From NCBI RefSeq assembly GCF_001429165.1, contig NZ_LMIR01000002.1, positions 1,911,261 through 1,975,260 of the forward strand: 64,000 bases of DNA, read 5' to 3'. The position numbers were made by a program, and so were the translations under genes. This document shows positions 1 through 8,026 of this stretch, in pieces. Source of the stretch: Agromyces sp. Root81. GTDB taxonomy: Bacteria; Actinomycetota; Actinomycetes; Actinomycetales; Microbacteriaceae. Position 1 is the stretch's first letter; the number at the start of each line of letters is the position of its first letter. Below the pieces are notes generated by a model that ran no database searches, was not told the origin of the DNA, and worked only from the letters and a program-made list of their open reading frames with translations.

Positions 1-1
1 C

Positions 2-310
2 GGAATGGTCACGACGTTCGAGCGTCCCGGGCTTGCGGACCCACCTCAGACCCAGTTCGCCTTCCACGACGTGCTCGTCACGAATGTGCAGCGCGGTACG
101 TCAGCCACCGCCGACAACGCCGGTGAGCCAGAGACTGCCCAGCAGCTTATGGTGACGGTTGCACTGACGACCCATCAAGTGGAGCGCTGGGTCTGGGCGG
201 CCGAAGGATACGAGAGAGGCGTCGACGTCGGAGTTTGGCTGACGCTGGAGAACGCGGCGACCGATAACGGCGGCTCCTCGCCGGTTAGCGGAAGCACCTT
301 CTACGAGTGA
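2..310 (+). CDS. CpaB/RcpC-type Tad pilus assembly protein, C-terminal part
   Basis: Only the last ~100 codons are present; the frame is open to the window edge, so the true start lies upstream. The visible part contains a short beta-rich stretch with VTVALTTHQVERWVWAAEGY and VGVWLTLEN, the pattern of the C-terminal domain of CpaB/RcpC proteins (periplasmic Tad pilus assembly factors carrying an SAF-type domain). The match is by family pattern only and is modest. Context is the strongest evidence: the stop overlaps the start of a TadZ/CpaE gene, and TadA, TadB and TadC follow. Its role would be in secretion or outer assembly of the Flp pilus fibre. Confidence 0.55.
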   Translation, partial: GMVTTFERPGLADPPQTQFAFHDVLVTNVQRGTSATADNAGEPETAQQLMVTVALTTHQVERWVWAAEGYERGVDVGVWLTLENAATDNGGSSPVSGSTFYE

Positions 311-1641
311 CTCCCTTCCTCCTCGTCAGCCGTTCCGCCGAGTATGAGTCCCGACTCAGGACAATGCTCGGTGAGAGGCTTGCCGTAGTCGCCGGCGAGT
401 TCTTGACGTTCGGAACGGCCGCGGTCGTCGGGCGGGTCGATGGCACACCGCGGATCGCGTTCCTCGGTCCGGTTCTCAACTATGAGGAGACTCGCGGGCT
501 CGTTGAAGAGCTGACCGCCAAACATCCGGATCTGGGGCTTGTGGTCGTACGAGAGCAGCGTTCCGATCTCGAGGACTGGGTCGATGAGCTCGCCCTGCAT
601 GCTGTGCTGAGCCCGAACGCGAGCGACGAGACCACCCTCGAGCTCATCAACCGGCTCTCGCGCTGGCTCATCTCGAACGGCAAGGCCGAGGAGCGCGATT
701 TCGACGAGCCGCCAGTCCGAGAGTTCGAGACGCCGGAACCGATCCCCGCATCTGATGAGGATCTCCTCTTGCTCGAGGGCGATGAGGACCATGAAACGTT
801 CGACGAACTCACCCAGGCCCCGCCGGTGCAGGAGTGGGCATTCCCGCCCCTCGAGGCCGGCGTATCGAGCGATGCCTTCGCAGTGGTGGCACCGAAGGGC
901 GGGCAGGGCAAGACGACTATCGCGATCAACCTTGCGACCGGCCTCGCGGAGATCGCACCCAATTCGGTCGTGCTCGTGGACGCGGACCTCCAGTTCGGCG
1001 ACATCACTGCTGCACTGGCACTCGATCCCACGCGCACGATCGTCGATGCCGTGGCTGCGGCCGCTGTCGATGAGCTCGTGCTGAAGACGGCGCTCACCCA
1101 TCACGAAGACGGGTTCTTCGTCGTCGCGAGCGCACCCTCACCTGAACTCGGCGATCAGGTCTCCGCCGTGGCACTGGGCACGCTTATCGAGCGGCTGCGA
1201 CATTCGTTCCGCTACGTGATCGTCGACACTACTCCAGGCCTTGGCGAACATACGCTCGTCGCGCTCGAACACGTCACAGACGCGGTGTTCGTGACCAACA
1301 TGGGCGTGCCGGGACTCCGCGGCATGCGGAAGGAGTTCGAGCTGCTGACCGCCCTCGGACTCATGCCGAGCAACCGTCACATCGTCGTGAACCAGACCGA
1401 CAAGCTCAGTGGGCTCACGATGCGGGATGTCGAGAACATCATCGGCGCACCGGTCGATGTCGAGGTGCCACGGTCGTCGGCTGTGCTCCTCTCGAGCAAC
1501 CGCGGTGTCCCGTTGATCCATGATGACGTGCGCGACCCGGCAGCAAAGGCGATCCGCTCCCTCGTTCTGCGGATCGCGCCAGAAGCGTTCCCGAAGCGAA
1601 GCAGGATCCAGAGAAGGCGGCGATCAAATGAACCTGAATGA
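307..1641 (+). CDS. tadZ: TadZ/CpaE-like pilus localisation ATPase
   Basis: 444 residues from a GTG that overlaps the previous stop by four bases (GTGA). Residues ~1-125 form a receiver-like alpha/beta domain, ~126-185 an acidic linker, and ~188-430 a MinD/ParA-type ATPase. The deviant Walker A motif KGGQGKTT lies near residue 197, with VLVDADLQFGD (Walker A' region) and YVIVDTTPG (Walker B) after it. This architecture is that of CpaE/TadZ, which places the Tad pilus machine at its cellular site. Its order directly before tadA, B and C supports the call. A plain ParA/MinD plasmid or septum protein is unlikely given the N-terminal domain and the neighbours. Confidence 0.88.
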   Translation: MTPFLLVSRSAEYESRLRTMLGERLAVVAGEFLTFGTAAVVGRVDGTPRIAFLGPVLNYEETRGLVEELTAKHPDLGLVVVREQRSDLEDWVDELALHAVLSPNASDETTLELINRLSRWLISNGKAEERDFDEPPVREFETPEPIPASDEDLLLLEGDEDHETFDELTQAPPVQEWAFPPLEAGVSSDAFAVVAPKGGQGKTTIAINLATGLAEIAPNSVVLVDADLQFGDITAALALDPTRTIVDAVAAAAVDELVLKTALTHHEDGFFVVASAPSPELGDQVSAVALGTLIERLRHSFRYVIVDTTPGLGEHTLVALEHVTDAVFVTNMGVPGLRGMRKEFELLTALGLMPSNRHIVVNQTDKLSGLTMRDVENIIGAPVDVEVPRSSAVLLSSNRGVPLIHDDVRDPAAKAIRSLVLRIAPEAFPKRSRIQRRRRSNEPE

Positions 1642-3127
1642 TCGGCTGAAGGCGATCCGCGACCCGCATGAAGTTCTCGCGCCCGCCGAACTCGATGTGG
1701 TTGCCGTCTCCGGCGTTGCGAACGGTACTGTTCCGAATGTGGAGACCGCTTCCGAGCCGGCGGAACCGCTCGTCCACTCGTCCGCTGAGCCCCGCGCCGC
1801 TGCTCCGCATTCGAGGCGCGAGCCGGCGGCATCCGACCCGCTCGCCGCGGTGAAGGAGAAAGCCGCGCAGGAACTGTTCGTGCGCATCGGTTCGCGGCTG
1901 AGTGACTCGACTCTGACCGAACAGCAGTTGCACCAGTTGGCACGGTCGGAGCTCGCCGAAATCGTCGCAGCGGAGCAGCTCGCCATGTCGACGTCTGAGC
2001 GGAATCGACTCATCGACGATATCGGCGCTGAGGTTCTCGGCTATGGGCCGTTGGAGGAGCTGCTCAATGACGCGTCGGTCACCGAGATCATGGTGAATCG
2101 CTACGACCAGCTCTACGTCGAGCGCAATGGCCGGCTCGTCGAGACCGCGCACCGTTTCACGGGAGAACCGCAGTTGCGCCGTGTGATCGAACGGATCGTT
2201 GCACGCGTCGGTCGTCGCATCGATGAGGCATCGCCCCTCGTTGACGCGCGCCTCGAGGATGGATCGCGCGTCAACGCGATCATCCCACCGCTCGCAGTCA
2301 ACGGTTCTTCGCTCACGATTCGAAAGTTCTCGGCGACACCGTACACAACCGAAGACCTCATCAATTTCGGCACGATGACGCGCGAGGTGACGACCGTGCT
2401 TGACGCCGCCGTGCGAGCGAAGATGAACATCCTCGTCTCGGGCGGCACCGGCACCGGCAAGACGACCTTGCTGAATGTGCTGTCGGCGTTCATCCCGAGG
2501 GACGAACGCATCATCACGATCGAAGACGCGGTCGAACTGCAGCTTCAGCAGGATCACGTGGTGCGGCTCGAGTCGCGCCCGCCGAACATTGAGGGTCGCG
2601 GCGAGATCACCATCCGGGAGCTCGTGCGGAACTCGCTTCGTATGCGCCCCGATCGCATCGTGGTGGGCGAGGTGCGTGGTGGCGAGAGCCTCGACATGTT
2701 GCAGGCGATGAACACCGGCCACGAGGGATCGATCTCCACTGTGCACGCGAACTCACCGCGTGACGCGCTCTCGCGCATGGAGACGCTCGTGCTGATGGCC
2801 GGCATGGACCTGCCGCTCCGGGCGATCCGTGAGCAGATATCCTCGGCGATCGACATCATCGTGCAGATCACGCGCCACAAGGACGGCGTGCGACGGGTGA
2901 CGCATGTCTCGGAGGTTCACGGCATGGAGGGTGAAGTGATCACTCTGCAGGACGCCTTCAGCTTCGACTATTCGGCGGGGTATGACGAAGAAGGACGACT
3001 GCGCGGTCGTCTCGAGCCGACAGGTGTGCGTCCGCGTTTCGCTGAGCGGATTGCCGACCACGGCATCGCGTTGCCGGTCTCGATCTTCCAGCCGGAGATT
3101 CGCACACTACTCGGAGAGATCCGATGA
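1628..3127 (+). CDS. tadA: TadA/CpaF secretion ATPase
   Basis: 499 residues. The ATG at 1628 is chosen because it begins a sensible N-terminus and is preceded by a purine-rich AAGGCGG; it overlaps tadZ by 14 bases. A variable N-terminal ~60 residues is followed by the CpaF N-domain (GYGPLEELLND, EIMVNRYDQLYVER) and the hexameric ATPase core. Walker A GGTGTGKTT is near residue 272, the Asp box RIITIEDAVEL follows, then Walker B RIVVGEVRGGE and the His box STVHANSPRDAL near 371. It powers Flp pilus subunit export and assembly at the inner face of the membrane, acting on the TadB/TadC platform encoded next. Confidence 0.95.
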   Translation: MNLNDRLKAIRDPHEVLAPAELDVVAVSGVANGTVPNVETASEPAEPLVHSSAEPRAAAPHSRREPAASDPLAAVKEKAAQELFVRIGSRLSDSTLTEQQLHQLARSELAEIVAAEQLAMSTSERNRLIDDIGAEVLGYGPLEELLNDASVTEIMVNRYDQLYVERNGRLVETAHRFTGEPQLRRVIERIVARVGRRIDEASPLVDARLEDGSRVNAIIPPLAVNGSSLTIRKFSATPYTTEDLINFGTMTREVTTVLDAAVRAKMNILVSGGTGTGKTTLLNVLSAFIPRDERIITIEDAVELQLQQDHVVRLESRPPNIEGRGEITIRELVRNSLRMRPDRIVVGEVRGGESLDMLQAMNTGHEGSISTVHANSPRDALSRMETLVLMAGMDLPLRAIREQISSAIDIIVQITRHKDGVRRVTHVSEVHGMEGEVITLQDAFSFDYSAGYDEEGRLRGRLEPTGVRPRFAERIADHGIALPVSIFQPEIRTLLGEIR

Positions 3128-4080
3128 ACGTCGTCACCCTGTTCCTCGGCATCACCGTTTGCCTCCTCGCCGGACTCGTGCTCCTCTTCTTCGTGATCGC
3201 ACCGCCGGCGCCGCGCATCGCGGTCGATCGCCGCCGGGCGCCGGGCGCAGTTCATGTCTCGGCGCTCGAGCGCGCGACGGCGCGAACCACGGCAGCCATC
3301 GACGCGGCGGTGTCGAAGCAGCGCACGCGTCTGTTCGGCCCGGAAGAGCTCGAGCTTGCGGGTGTCAAGTCCGAGCCATCGCAGTTCCTCGTGTTCGTGG
3401 GTTCCGCCGCCGCCGTCGCCGCTCTGCTGGGCGCGCTCCTCGGCCTCGTCAATGGGACATCGATTCTTCTCGCGGTGTTGCTCGCTGCGCTGACACCGAT
3501 CGTCGCAAAGATCACGGTCATCATGCGCACCTCGAGGCGACGGGCGAAGTTCGCGGAGCAAGTCGATGACGCTGTGCAGCTCATCGCCGGAGGCCTTCGT
3601 GCTGGCCATGGGTTGTCGCGGGCGGTCGGCGCGGTCGCGAACGACGCCGAGGCGCCGATGAGTGAGGAGCTCATCCGTGTCGTCAATGAGACACGCCTAG
3701 GTCGCAGCCTCGCCGATTCCCTCGCGGTCACGGCGCAACGTATGAAGAGTGACGATTTCGAATGGGTCGCGCAAGCCATTGCCATCAACCTCGAGACCGG
3801 AGGCAATCTCGCGGAGGTGCTCGACCAGGTCGGCAAGACGATCCGTGAGCGGAACCAGATTCGCGGCCAGGTGAAGGCACTGAGCGCAGAGGGCCGGATG
3901 TCCGCGATCATCCTCGTGCTCCTGCCAATCGGTCTCTTCGTGTTCTTCGCCATCGTGCAGCCGACCTACGTTGCGACATTCTTCACCAGCATCATCGGAA
4001 TCATCGCGCTCATTATCGGCTTCATTCTGCTCGTCCTCGGAACCATCTGGACGGCGATCGCTGTGAGGGTGAAGGTCTGA
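3124..4080 (+). CDS. tadB: TadB, type II secretion F-domain platform protein
   Basis: 318 residues; start overlaps the tadA stop by four bases (ATGA), indicating translational coupling. Residues 1-25 form a membrane segment, a pair of hydrophobic segments lies near 95-130, and a T2SSF domain follows from ~140 (EQVDDAVQLIAGGLRAGHGL ... LAEVLDQVGKTIRERNQIRG). Two C-terminal membrane segments follow. This topology is normal for TadB, one of two polytopic proteins that form the inner-membrane platform driven by the TadA ATPase. Length is typical of the family. Confidence 0.9.
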   Translation: MNVVTLFLGITVCLLAGLVLLFFVIAPPAPRIAVDRRRAPGAVHVSALERATARTTAAIDAAVSKQRTRLFGPEELELAGVKSEPSQFLVFVGSAAAVAALLGALLGLVNGTSILLAVLLAALTPIVAKITVIMRTSRRRAKFAEQVDDAVQLIAGGLRAGHGLSRAVGAVANDAEAPMSEELIRVVNETRLGRSLADSLAVTAQRMKSDDFEWVAQAIAINLETGGNLAEVLDQVGKTIRERNQIRGQVKALSAEGRMSAIILVLLPIGLFVFFAIVQPTYVATFFTSIIGIIALIIGFILLVLGTIWTAIAVRVKV

Positions 4081-4081
4081 C

Positions 4082-4948
4082 ATGGAGACGTCGACGATCA
4101 TCGCCCTGATCACCGCCATCGCGACGGCGATCGCGATCGGCGCGTTCGTGTTCCTGCTCTTCCCTGCGCGGAAGCCAGTCGTGGAGCCAGACGGCGAGGT
4201 GCACCCCACACTCGGCCCCGTCCAGCAGTCGTCGATCGGCACGAAGTTGATCGCCGCGGCACCCCGTGGGTACATCGGTTGGATCGAGAAGCAGATCGTG
4301 CTCGCCGGCCGGCCGATCGGCTGGACGGCCTCCGGGATCGTGACGTCGAAGATCGTGCTCGGCGTGGTCGGTGTGCTGTTCGCACTCATGATCGTCGCCC
4401 TGGCGGAGTTTGCGTTGAAGGTGCCGCTCGCAATCGCGGCCCCGCTGCTGCTGTTCTTCCTCCCAGATGTGCGGATCAACAGCCGCGCGCATGATCGGCA
4501 GTCAGCGATGCAGCTGGCGCTGCCCGACACGCTTGATCAGATGACCATTGCTGTTGAGGCCGGCTTGGGGTTCGACTCTGCGATGGCGAAGTCGGCGCGC
4601 AACAGCACAGGCCCGTTGGCCGAGGAGTTCATCAGGACCCTGCAGGACATGAGTATCGGGCGAACGCGCCGCGATGCGTTCATGGAGCTCGAACGACGCA
4701 CCGACTCTGAAGACCTGCGCCGTTTCGCGCGGGCGATCATCCAGGCCGACTCCTACGGCATCTCGATCGGCGAGGTGTTGCGTGTGCAGGCGGCAGAAAT
4801 GCGGGTGAAGCGCCGGCAGCGCGCCGAGGAGCAGGCGATGAAAGTCGCGGTGAAGATGGTGTTCCCACTCATATTCTGCTTCCTGCCGGTGATCTTCATC
4901 GTGGTGCTCACGCCGGCGATCATCCGCGTTGTCGAGACCTTCTCCTAG
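4082..4948 (+). CDS. tadC: TadC, type II secretion F-domain platform protein
   Basis: 288 residues, starting one base after the tadB stop. It has an N-terminal membrane segment, two more near 90-125, then a T2SSF domain (LPDTLDQMTIAVEAGLGFDS, near 148 onward, and ADSYGISIGEVLRVQAAEMR) and a final membrane helix ending in LTPAIIRVVETFS. It is the partner of TadB in the pilus platform. It closes the visible Tad operon: the next gene has its own promoter and an unrelated function, so pilin and TadE/F-type genes must lie elsewhere. Confidence 0.9.
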   Translation: METSTIIALITAIATAIAIGAFVFLLFPARKPVVEPDGEVHPTLGPVQQSSIGTKLIAAAPRGYIGWIEKQIVLAGRPIGWTASGIVTSKIVLGVVGVLFALMIVALAEFALKVPLAIAAPLLLFFLPDVRINSRAHDRQSAMQLALPDTLDQMTIAVEAGLGFDSAMAKSARNSTGPLAEEFIRTLQDMSIGRTRRDAFMELERRTDSEDLRRFARAIIQADSYGISIGEVLRVQAAEMRVKRRQRAEEQAMKVAVKMVFPLIFCFLPVIFIVVLTPAIIRVVETFS

Positions 4949-4965
4949 GCGCGCGCAGCGTCGTA

Positions 4966-4994
4966 CCGACAGGGCGCTCTTGCTTCCCTAGGCT
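4966..4994 (+). promoter_or_regulatory. Candidate sigma-70 type promoter for the alpha/beta hydrolase
   Basis: CCGACA (4966-4971) and TAGGCT (4989-4994) are separated by exactly 17 bases, followed by GGGGAGG and a GTG start at 5017. The -10 hexamer matches the TAGRCT style seen before several genes in this window. Confidence 0.4.
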
Positions 4995-5016
4995 GGGCAG
5001 CGATCGGGGAGGCGTC

Positions 5017-6054
5017 GTGGGGGATGAACGCAGCGAGCGATGGCAACCCGACGTGCTCGGCGAGCACTTCGAGCAGCTCACCCTCCCGCTCGGCGCCGAC
5101 AACGAGGGCGAGGTCGTGGCGACCCTCGTGCGGCACCGGCCGCCGTGGCGCCTGCGGCTCACGCGAGGCGCGGCATCCGGAGCCGACGTGCTCTACGTGC
5201 ACGGCTGGAGCGACTACTTCTTCAACCCCGAGCTCGCCGAGTACTGGACGAACGCCGGCGCGCGATTCTTCGCGCTCGACCTGCGCAAGTACGGTCGCAG
5301 CCTCCGCCCCGGCCAGACACCCGGGTTCATCACCGACCTCGCCGACTACGACGCCGACATCGCGGCCGCCCTCATCGCGATGGGTCACGCCGCGCCCGAC
5401 GGATCGGACGGTGCGGATGCCGCAGCGACGAGCAGCAACGCGCGACCGCTGATCCTGCTCGGGCACTCGACGGGCGGGCTCACGCTCAGCCTCTGGGCCG
5501 CTCGGCACCGGGGGCGTGCCGCCGCGCTCGTGCTGAACAGCCCGTGGCTCGAGTTCCAGGCGAGCAAGGTGGGCCGCGAGGCGCTCGCGCCCGTCATCGG
5601 CTGGGGTGCGAAGGTCAACCCGCTCGCGCAGCTGCCGAACGTCGACCTCGGCTTCTACACGCGCACCGTCGCGAGGGAGCAGGAGGGTGAGTGGGAGTAC
5701 AACCACGTCTGGCGGCCCGATCGCGGGTTCACGACGCATCCGGCCTGGCTGAACGCGGTGCTCGCCGGGCACGCCACCGTGGCCTCCCGCATCGACGTCG
5801 GCGCGCCGGTGCTCACCCTGCTGTCGAAGCGGTCGACGCTGCAGGCGCGCTGGGATCCAGCGATGGCGTCGAGCGACATCGTGCTCGTCGTCGACGAGGT
5901 CGCCGAGCGCACGCTGCGACTCAGCCAGATCGGCGCCGTGGCGCGCATCGACGGTGCGCTGCACGACGTGTTCCTGTCACGCGCGCCGGTGCGCGCGGCC
6001 GCGTACGACTCGATCACGCAGTGGCTGCGCGGCTACGCGCCGCATCGCCGCTGA
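5017..6054 (+). CDS. Alpha/beta hydrolase (serine hydrolase, lysophospholipase-like)
   Basis: 345 residues. The GTG at 5017 is preceded by a strong GGGGAGG five bases away. The fold begins with LYVHGWSDYFF (oxyanion strand, ~residues 59-69). The nucleophile elbow GHSTGG near 148-153 carries the presumed catalytic Ser150, and a His near the C-terminus (GALHDVFLS) fits the triad. It belongs to the Hydrolase_4/serine aminopeptidase S33 type, which includes monoglyceride lipases and lysophospholipases. No signal peptide is seen, so it is probably cytoplasmic; substrate unknown. It is transcribed alone. Confidence 0.8.
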   Translation: MGDERSERWQPDVLGEHFEQLTLPLGADNEGEVVATLVRHRPPWRLRLTRGAASGADVLYVHGWSDYFFNPELAEYWTNAGARFFALDLRKYGRSLRPGQTPGFITDLADYDADIAAALIAMGHAAPDGSDGADAAATSSNARPLILLGHSTGGLTLSLWAARHRGRAAALVLNSPWLEFQASKVGREALAPVIGWGAKVNPLAQLPNVDLGFYTRTVAREQEGEWEYNHVWRPDRGFTTHPAWLNAVLAGHATVASRIDVGAPVLTLLSKRSTLQARWDPAMASSDIVLVVDEVAERTLRLSQIGAVARIDGALHDVFLSRAPVRAAAYDSITQWLRGYAPHRR

Positions 6055-6104
6055 GCGTCGCGTCGCCGCGCCACCCGGCCCCCCCCGATCGCGCCGCGCC
6101 AGCG

Positions 6105-6156
6105 CGTCGGAGGACGGGTATCCCGTCGGAGGACGCGGATCCGTTGCCTCCGACGC
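6105..6156. repeat. Left repeat cluster flanking the AbiEi-like gene
   Basis: The cluster contains CGTCGGAGGACG twice (6105-6116 and 6124-6135), then a 24-base arm at 6128-6151 and TTGCCTCCGACGC at 6144-6156. The 24-base arm is matched in inverted orientation (22 of 24 bases by eye) at 7362-7385. The core CGGATCCGTTGCC is perfect. It lies in the 244-base gap upstream of the gene at 6299; apart from these repeats the gap holds no gene that I can support. Confidence 0.7.
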
Positions 6157-6298
6157 CACAGCTTGCCTCCTACGGCCCGGAGCATCCGACTGCGAGCGGG
6201 CGCGTGACTCGGCCTCGACAGGTCGGGCATCGGCGCAGGGTCCACCAGCCGGTGCGCAGCATGACCGGCCGGTGCGTGCGCGGTGTTGACTCGCCGGC

Positions 6299-7336
6299 AT
6301 GACCGATCTCCCGCTGACGGCGCACGGACTCATCCGCTTCGACGACGTGCGGGCGATGGGTTGCGAGTCCGAGCTCGCTGCGGCGCTCGCTGCCGGCCGC
6401 ATCAGCCGAGTCCGACGAGGCGTCTACGCGCCGAGCCCGGCCGGCAGCCCGGCGGGATCCGAGGGCGAGCGCGATGCGATCCGGTATCTGACCGAGGTCC
6501 GAGCTGCAGCCGAGACCCTGCGGCGGCCGATCTTCACGAGCTTCTCGGCGCTCGCACTCGCGGGTCTGCCGATCTTCGGCCGGTGGCCGACCGAGATCTA
6601 CGTGATGTCCGGCGACCGGCAGGGCCACCGACGCACTGGAGTGGTTTCCGTTGCGGGATCCTACGACCCGGCGCATGCTATGCAGGCTTCGCACGTCGTG
6701 ACTTCCATCGAGTTCACCCTCATCCAGATCTGCCGTCATGCGAGCTTGGCAGCGGCATTGACGGCGATGGATGCCGCGCTGCGGGTGTCGCGGTTCGGCT
6801 CAGTCCGTTCGCACACGACCATGGCGGCAGTTCGGGCCGAGCATGAACGGCTGCTGCCCTATCGCGGCAGCCGTCGCACAGAGGCCGTGCTGGCGCGGAC
6901 GACCGATCAGGCCGATACCCCGCTCGAGACCATCGGCCGACTCGTGATCGAGGAGCTGGGATTCGAGGAACCCGAGCTTCAGCACGAACTCTGGCTGCCC
7001 GAGCTCGGCAAGCGTGCCTTCCTCGACTTCTACTGGAAGGGTGTCGACGCGGGAGGCGAGGCCGACGGTCATGGAAAGTACCTCGGGCGGGCGAACACGA
7101 CAGGGGCGGTCGCTTCGGCCGTCATCGCCGAGAAGGAGCGGGAGAACGCGGTTCGGCGTCAGGTTCGGGCGTTCGACCGGTGGGACTGGTCCGAGACGCT
7201 GCGGCGAACCCCGCTCGACCGCCGTCTCACGGCGATGGGCGTGCCGCGTACCCGTCGACGGCGTGCGCCACTCGTCGGCTCACCGGACGAGGCAGCTGCG
7301 TTCGGGCCGAAGCGCCGCCGCGCGGCCGGCACCTGA
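6299..7336 (+). CDS. AbiEi/DUF559-like protein (type IV toxin-antitoxin or endonuclease-like)
   Basis: 345 residues. The N-terminal ~60 residues resemble the winged-helix domain of AbiEi-type antitoxins (LAAGRISRVRRGVYAP). The middle resembles the AbiEi C-terminal region. The last ~100 residues (ELGKRAFLDFYWKGVDAGGEADGHGKYLGR ... REN AVRRQVRAFDRWDW, in pieces) look like a DUF559/Vsr-type PD-(D/E)xK nuclease fold. The ATG at 6299 has no Shine-Dalgarno sequence. Such single genes are widespread and patchy in actinobacteria, and no adjacent AbiEii nucleotidyltransferase toxin is present. The gene is boxed by inverted repeats, which suggests acquisition. Function is not established; a defence or toxin-antitoxin role is inference. 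Confidence 0.65.
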   Translation: MTDLPLTAHGLIRFDDVRAMGCESELAAALAAGRISRVRRGVYAPSPAGSPAGSEGERDAIRYLTEVRAAAETLRRPIFTSFSALALAGLPIFGRWPTEIYVMSGDRQGHRRTGVVSVAGSYDPAHAMQASHVVTSIEFTLIQICRHASLAAALTAMDAALRVSRFGSVRSHTTMAAVRAEHERLLPYRGSRRTEAVLARTTDQADTPLETIGRLVIEELGFEEPELQHELWLPELGKRAFLDFYWKGVDAGGEADGHGKYLGRANTTGAVASAVIAEKERENAVRRQVRAFDRWDWSETLRRTPLDRRLTAMGVPRTRRRRAPLVGSPDEAAAFGPKRRRAAGT

Positions 7337-7361
7337 TGCGACAGAGGCAATGAGGCCCGGC

Positions 7362-7409
7362 GGCGGCAACGGATCCGAGTCCTCCAACGCGCGACATTGC
7401 CTCCGACGC
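7362..7409. repeat. Right repeat cluster flanking the AbiEi-like gene
   Basis: A 24-base arm at 7362-7385 is the inverted counterpart of 6128-6151 (core GGCAACGGATCCG perfect at 7365-7377). TTGCCTCCGACGC at 7397-7409 repeats 6144-6156 in direct orientation. It sits between the AbiEi-like gene and the 3' end of yajQ. Confidence 0.7.
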
Positions 7410-7440
7410 GCGCGGCCGCGGCGCGCCGCGCCGGCTCGAC

Positions 7441-7929
7441 TCAGCGGAAGTTGACGAACTGCAGGGCGACCTCGAGGTCCTTGCCCTTGAGCAGCGCCAT
7501 CGTGGCCTGCAGGTCGTCGCGGCTCTTCGAGGAGACCCGTACCTCGTCGCCCTGCGTCTGGCTCTTGACGCTCTTCGGCGCCTCGTCGCGGATGATCTTG
7601 TTGATCTTCTTCGCGTTCTCGGAGTCGATGCCGGCCTTCATCGTCGTCTCGATGCGGAACTCCTTGCCCGAGGCGAACGGCTCACCGGCGTCGAGCGAGC
7701 GCAGGGAGATGCCGCGCTTGATGAGCTTGGCCTCGTAGACCTCGAGGATCGCCTTCGCGCGCTCCTCGCTGTTGGCCTTGATCAGCACCTTCTCGCCGGA
7801 CTGCTCGATCGACGCGCCGACGTTCTTGAAGTCGTAGCGCTGCGCGACCTCTTTCTGCGCCTGGTGGAGGGCGTTGTCGGCCTCCATCTGGTCGACCTTG
7901 GAAACGATGTCGAACGTTGCATCTGCCAT
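7441..7929 (-). CDS. yajQ: YajQ family cyclic-di-GMP-binding protein
   Basis: 162 residues from the ATG at 7929; longer readings upstream are arginine/proline-rich noise. The sequence begins MADATFDIVSKVDQMEADNA and carries the family's near-invariant YDFK (residues ~30-33), ISLRSLD and a C-terminal ALQFVNFR. YajQ proteins are small double-ferredoxin-like cytoplasmic proteins; some bind cyclic-di-GMP and modulate transcription factors. Length is standard. It lies 97 bases downstream of the lacI-type gene on the same strand and converges with the AbiEi-like gene. Confidence 0.95.
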   Translation of the reverse strand: MADATFDIVSKVDQMEADNALHQAQKEVAQRYDFKNVGASIEQSGEKVLIKANSEERAKAILEVYEAKLIKRGISLRSLDAGEPFASGKEFRIETTMKAGIDSENAKKINKIIRDEAPKSVKSQTQGDEVRVSSKSRDDLQATMALLKGKDLEVALQFVNFR

Positions 7930-8026
7930 GCCGCCAGTGTATCGGCGAGATCGAAACGACGAGCGGATGCCGCGTGGCCGGGGTTTCGAGACGGCGCCGG
8001 TGCGCCTCCTCAACCTGCAGAGGGGG

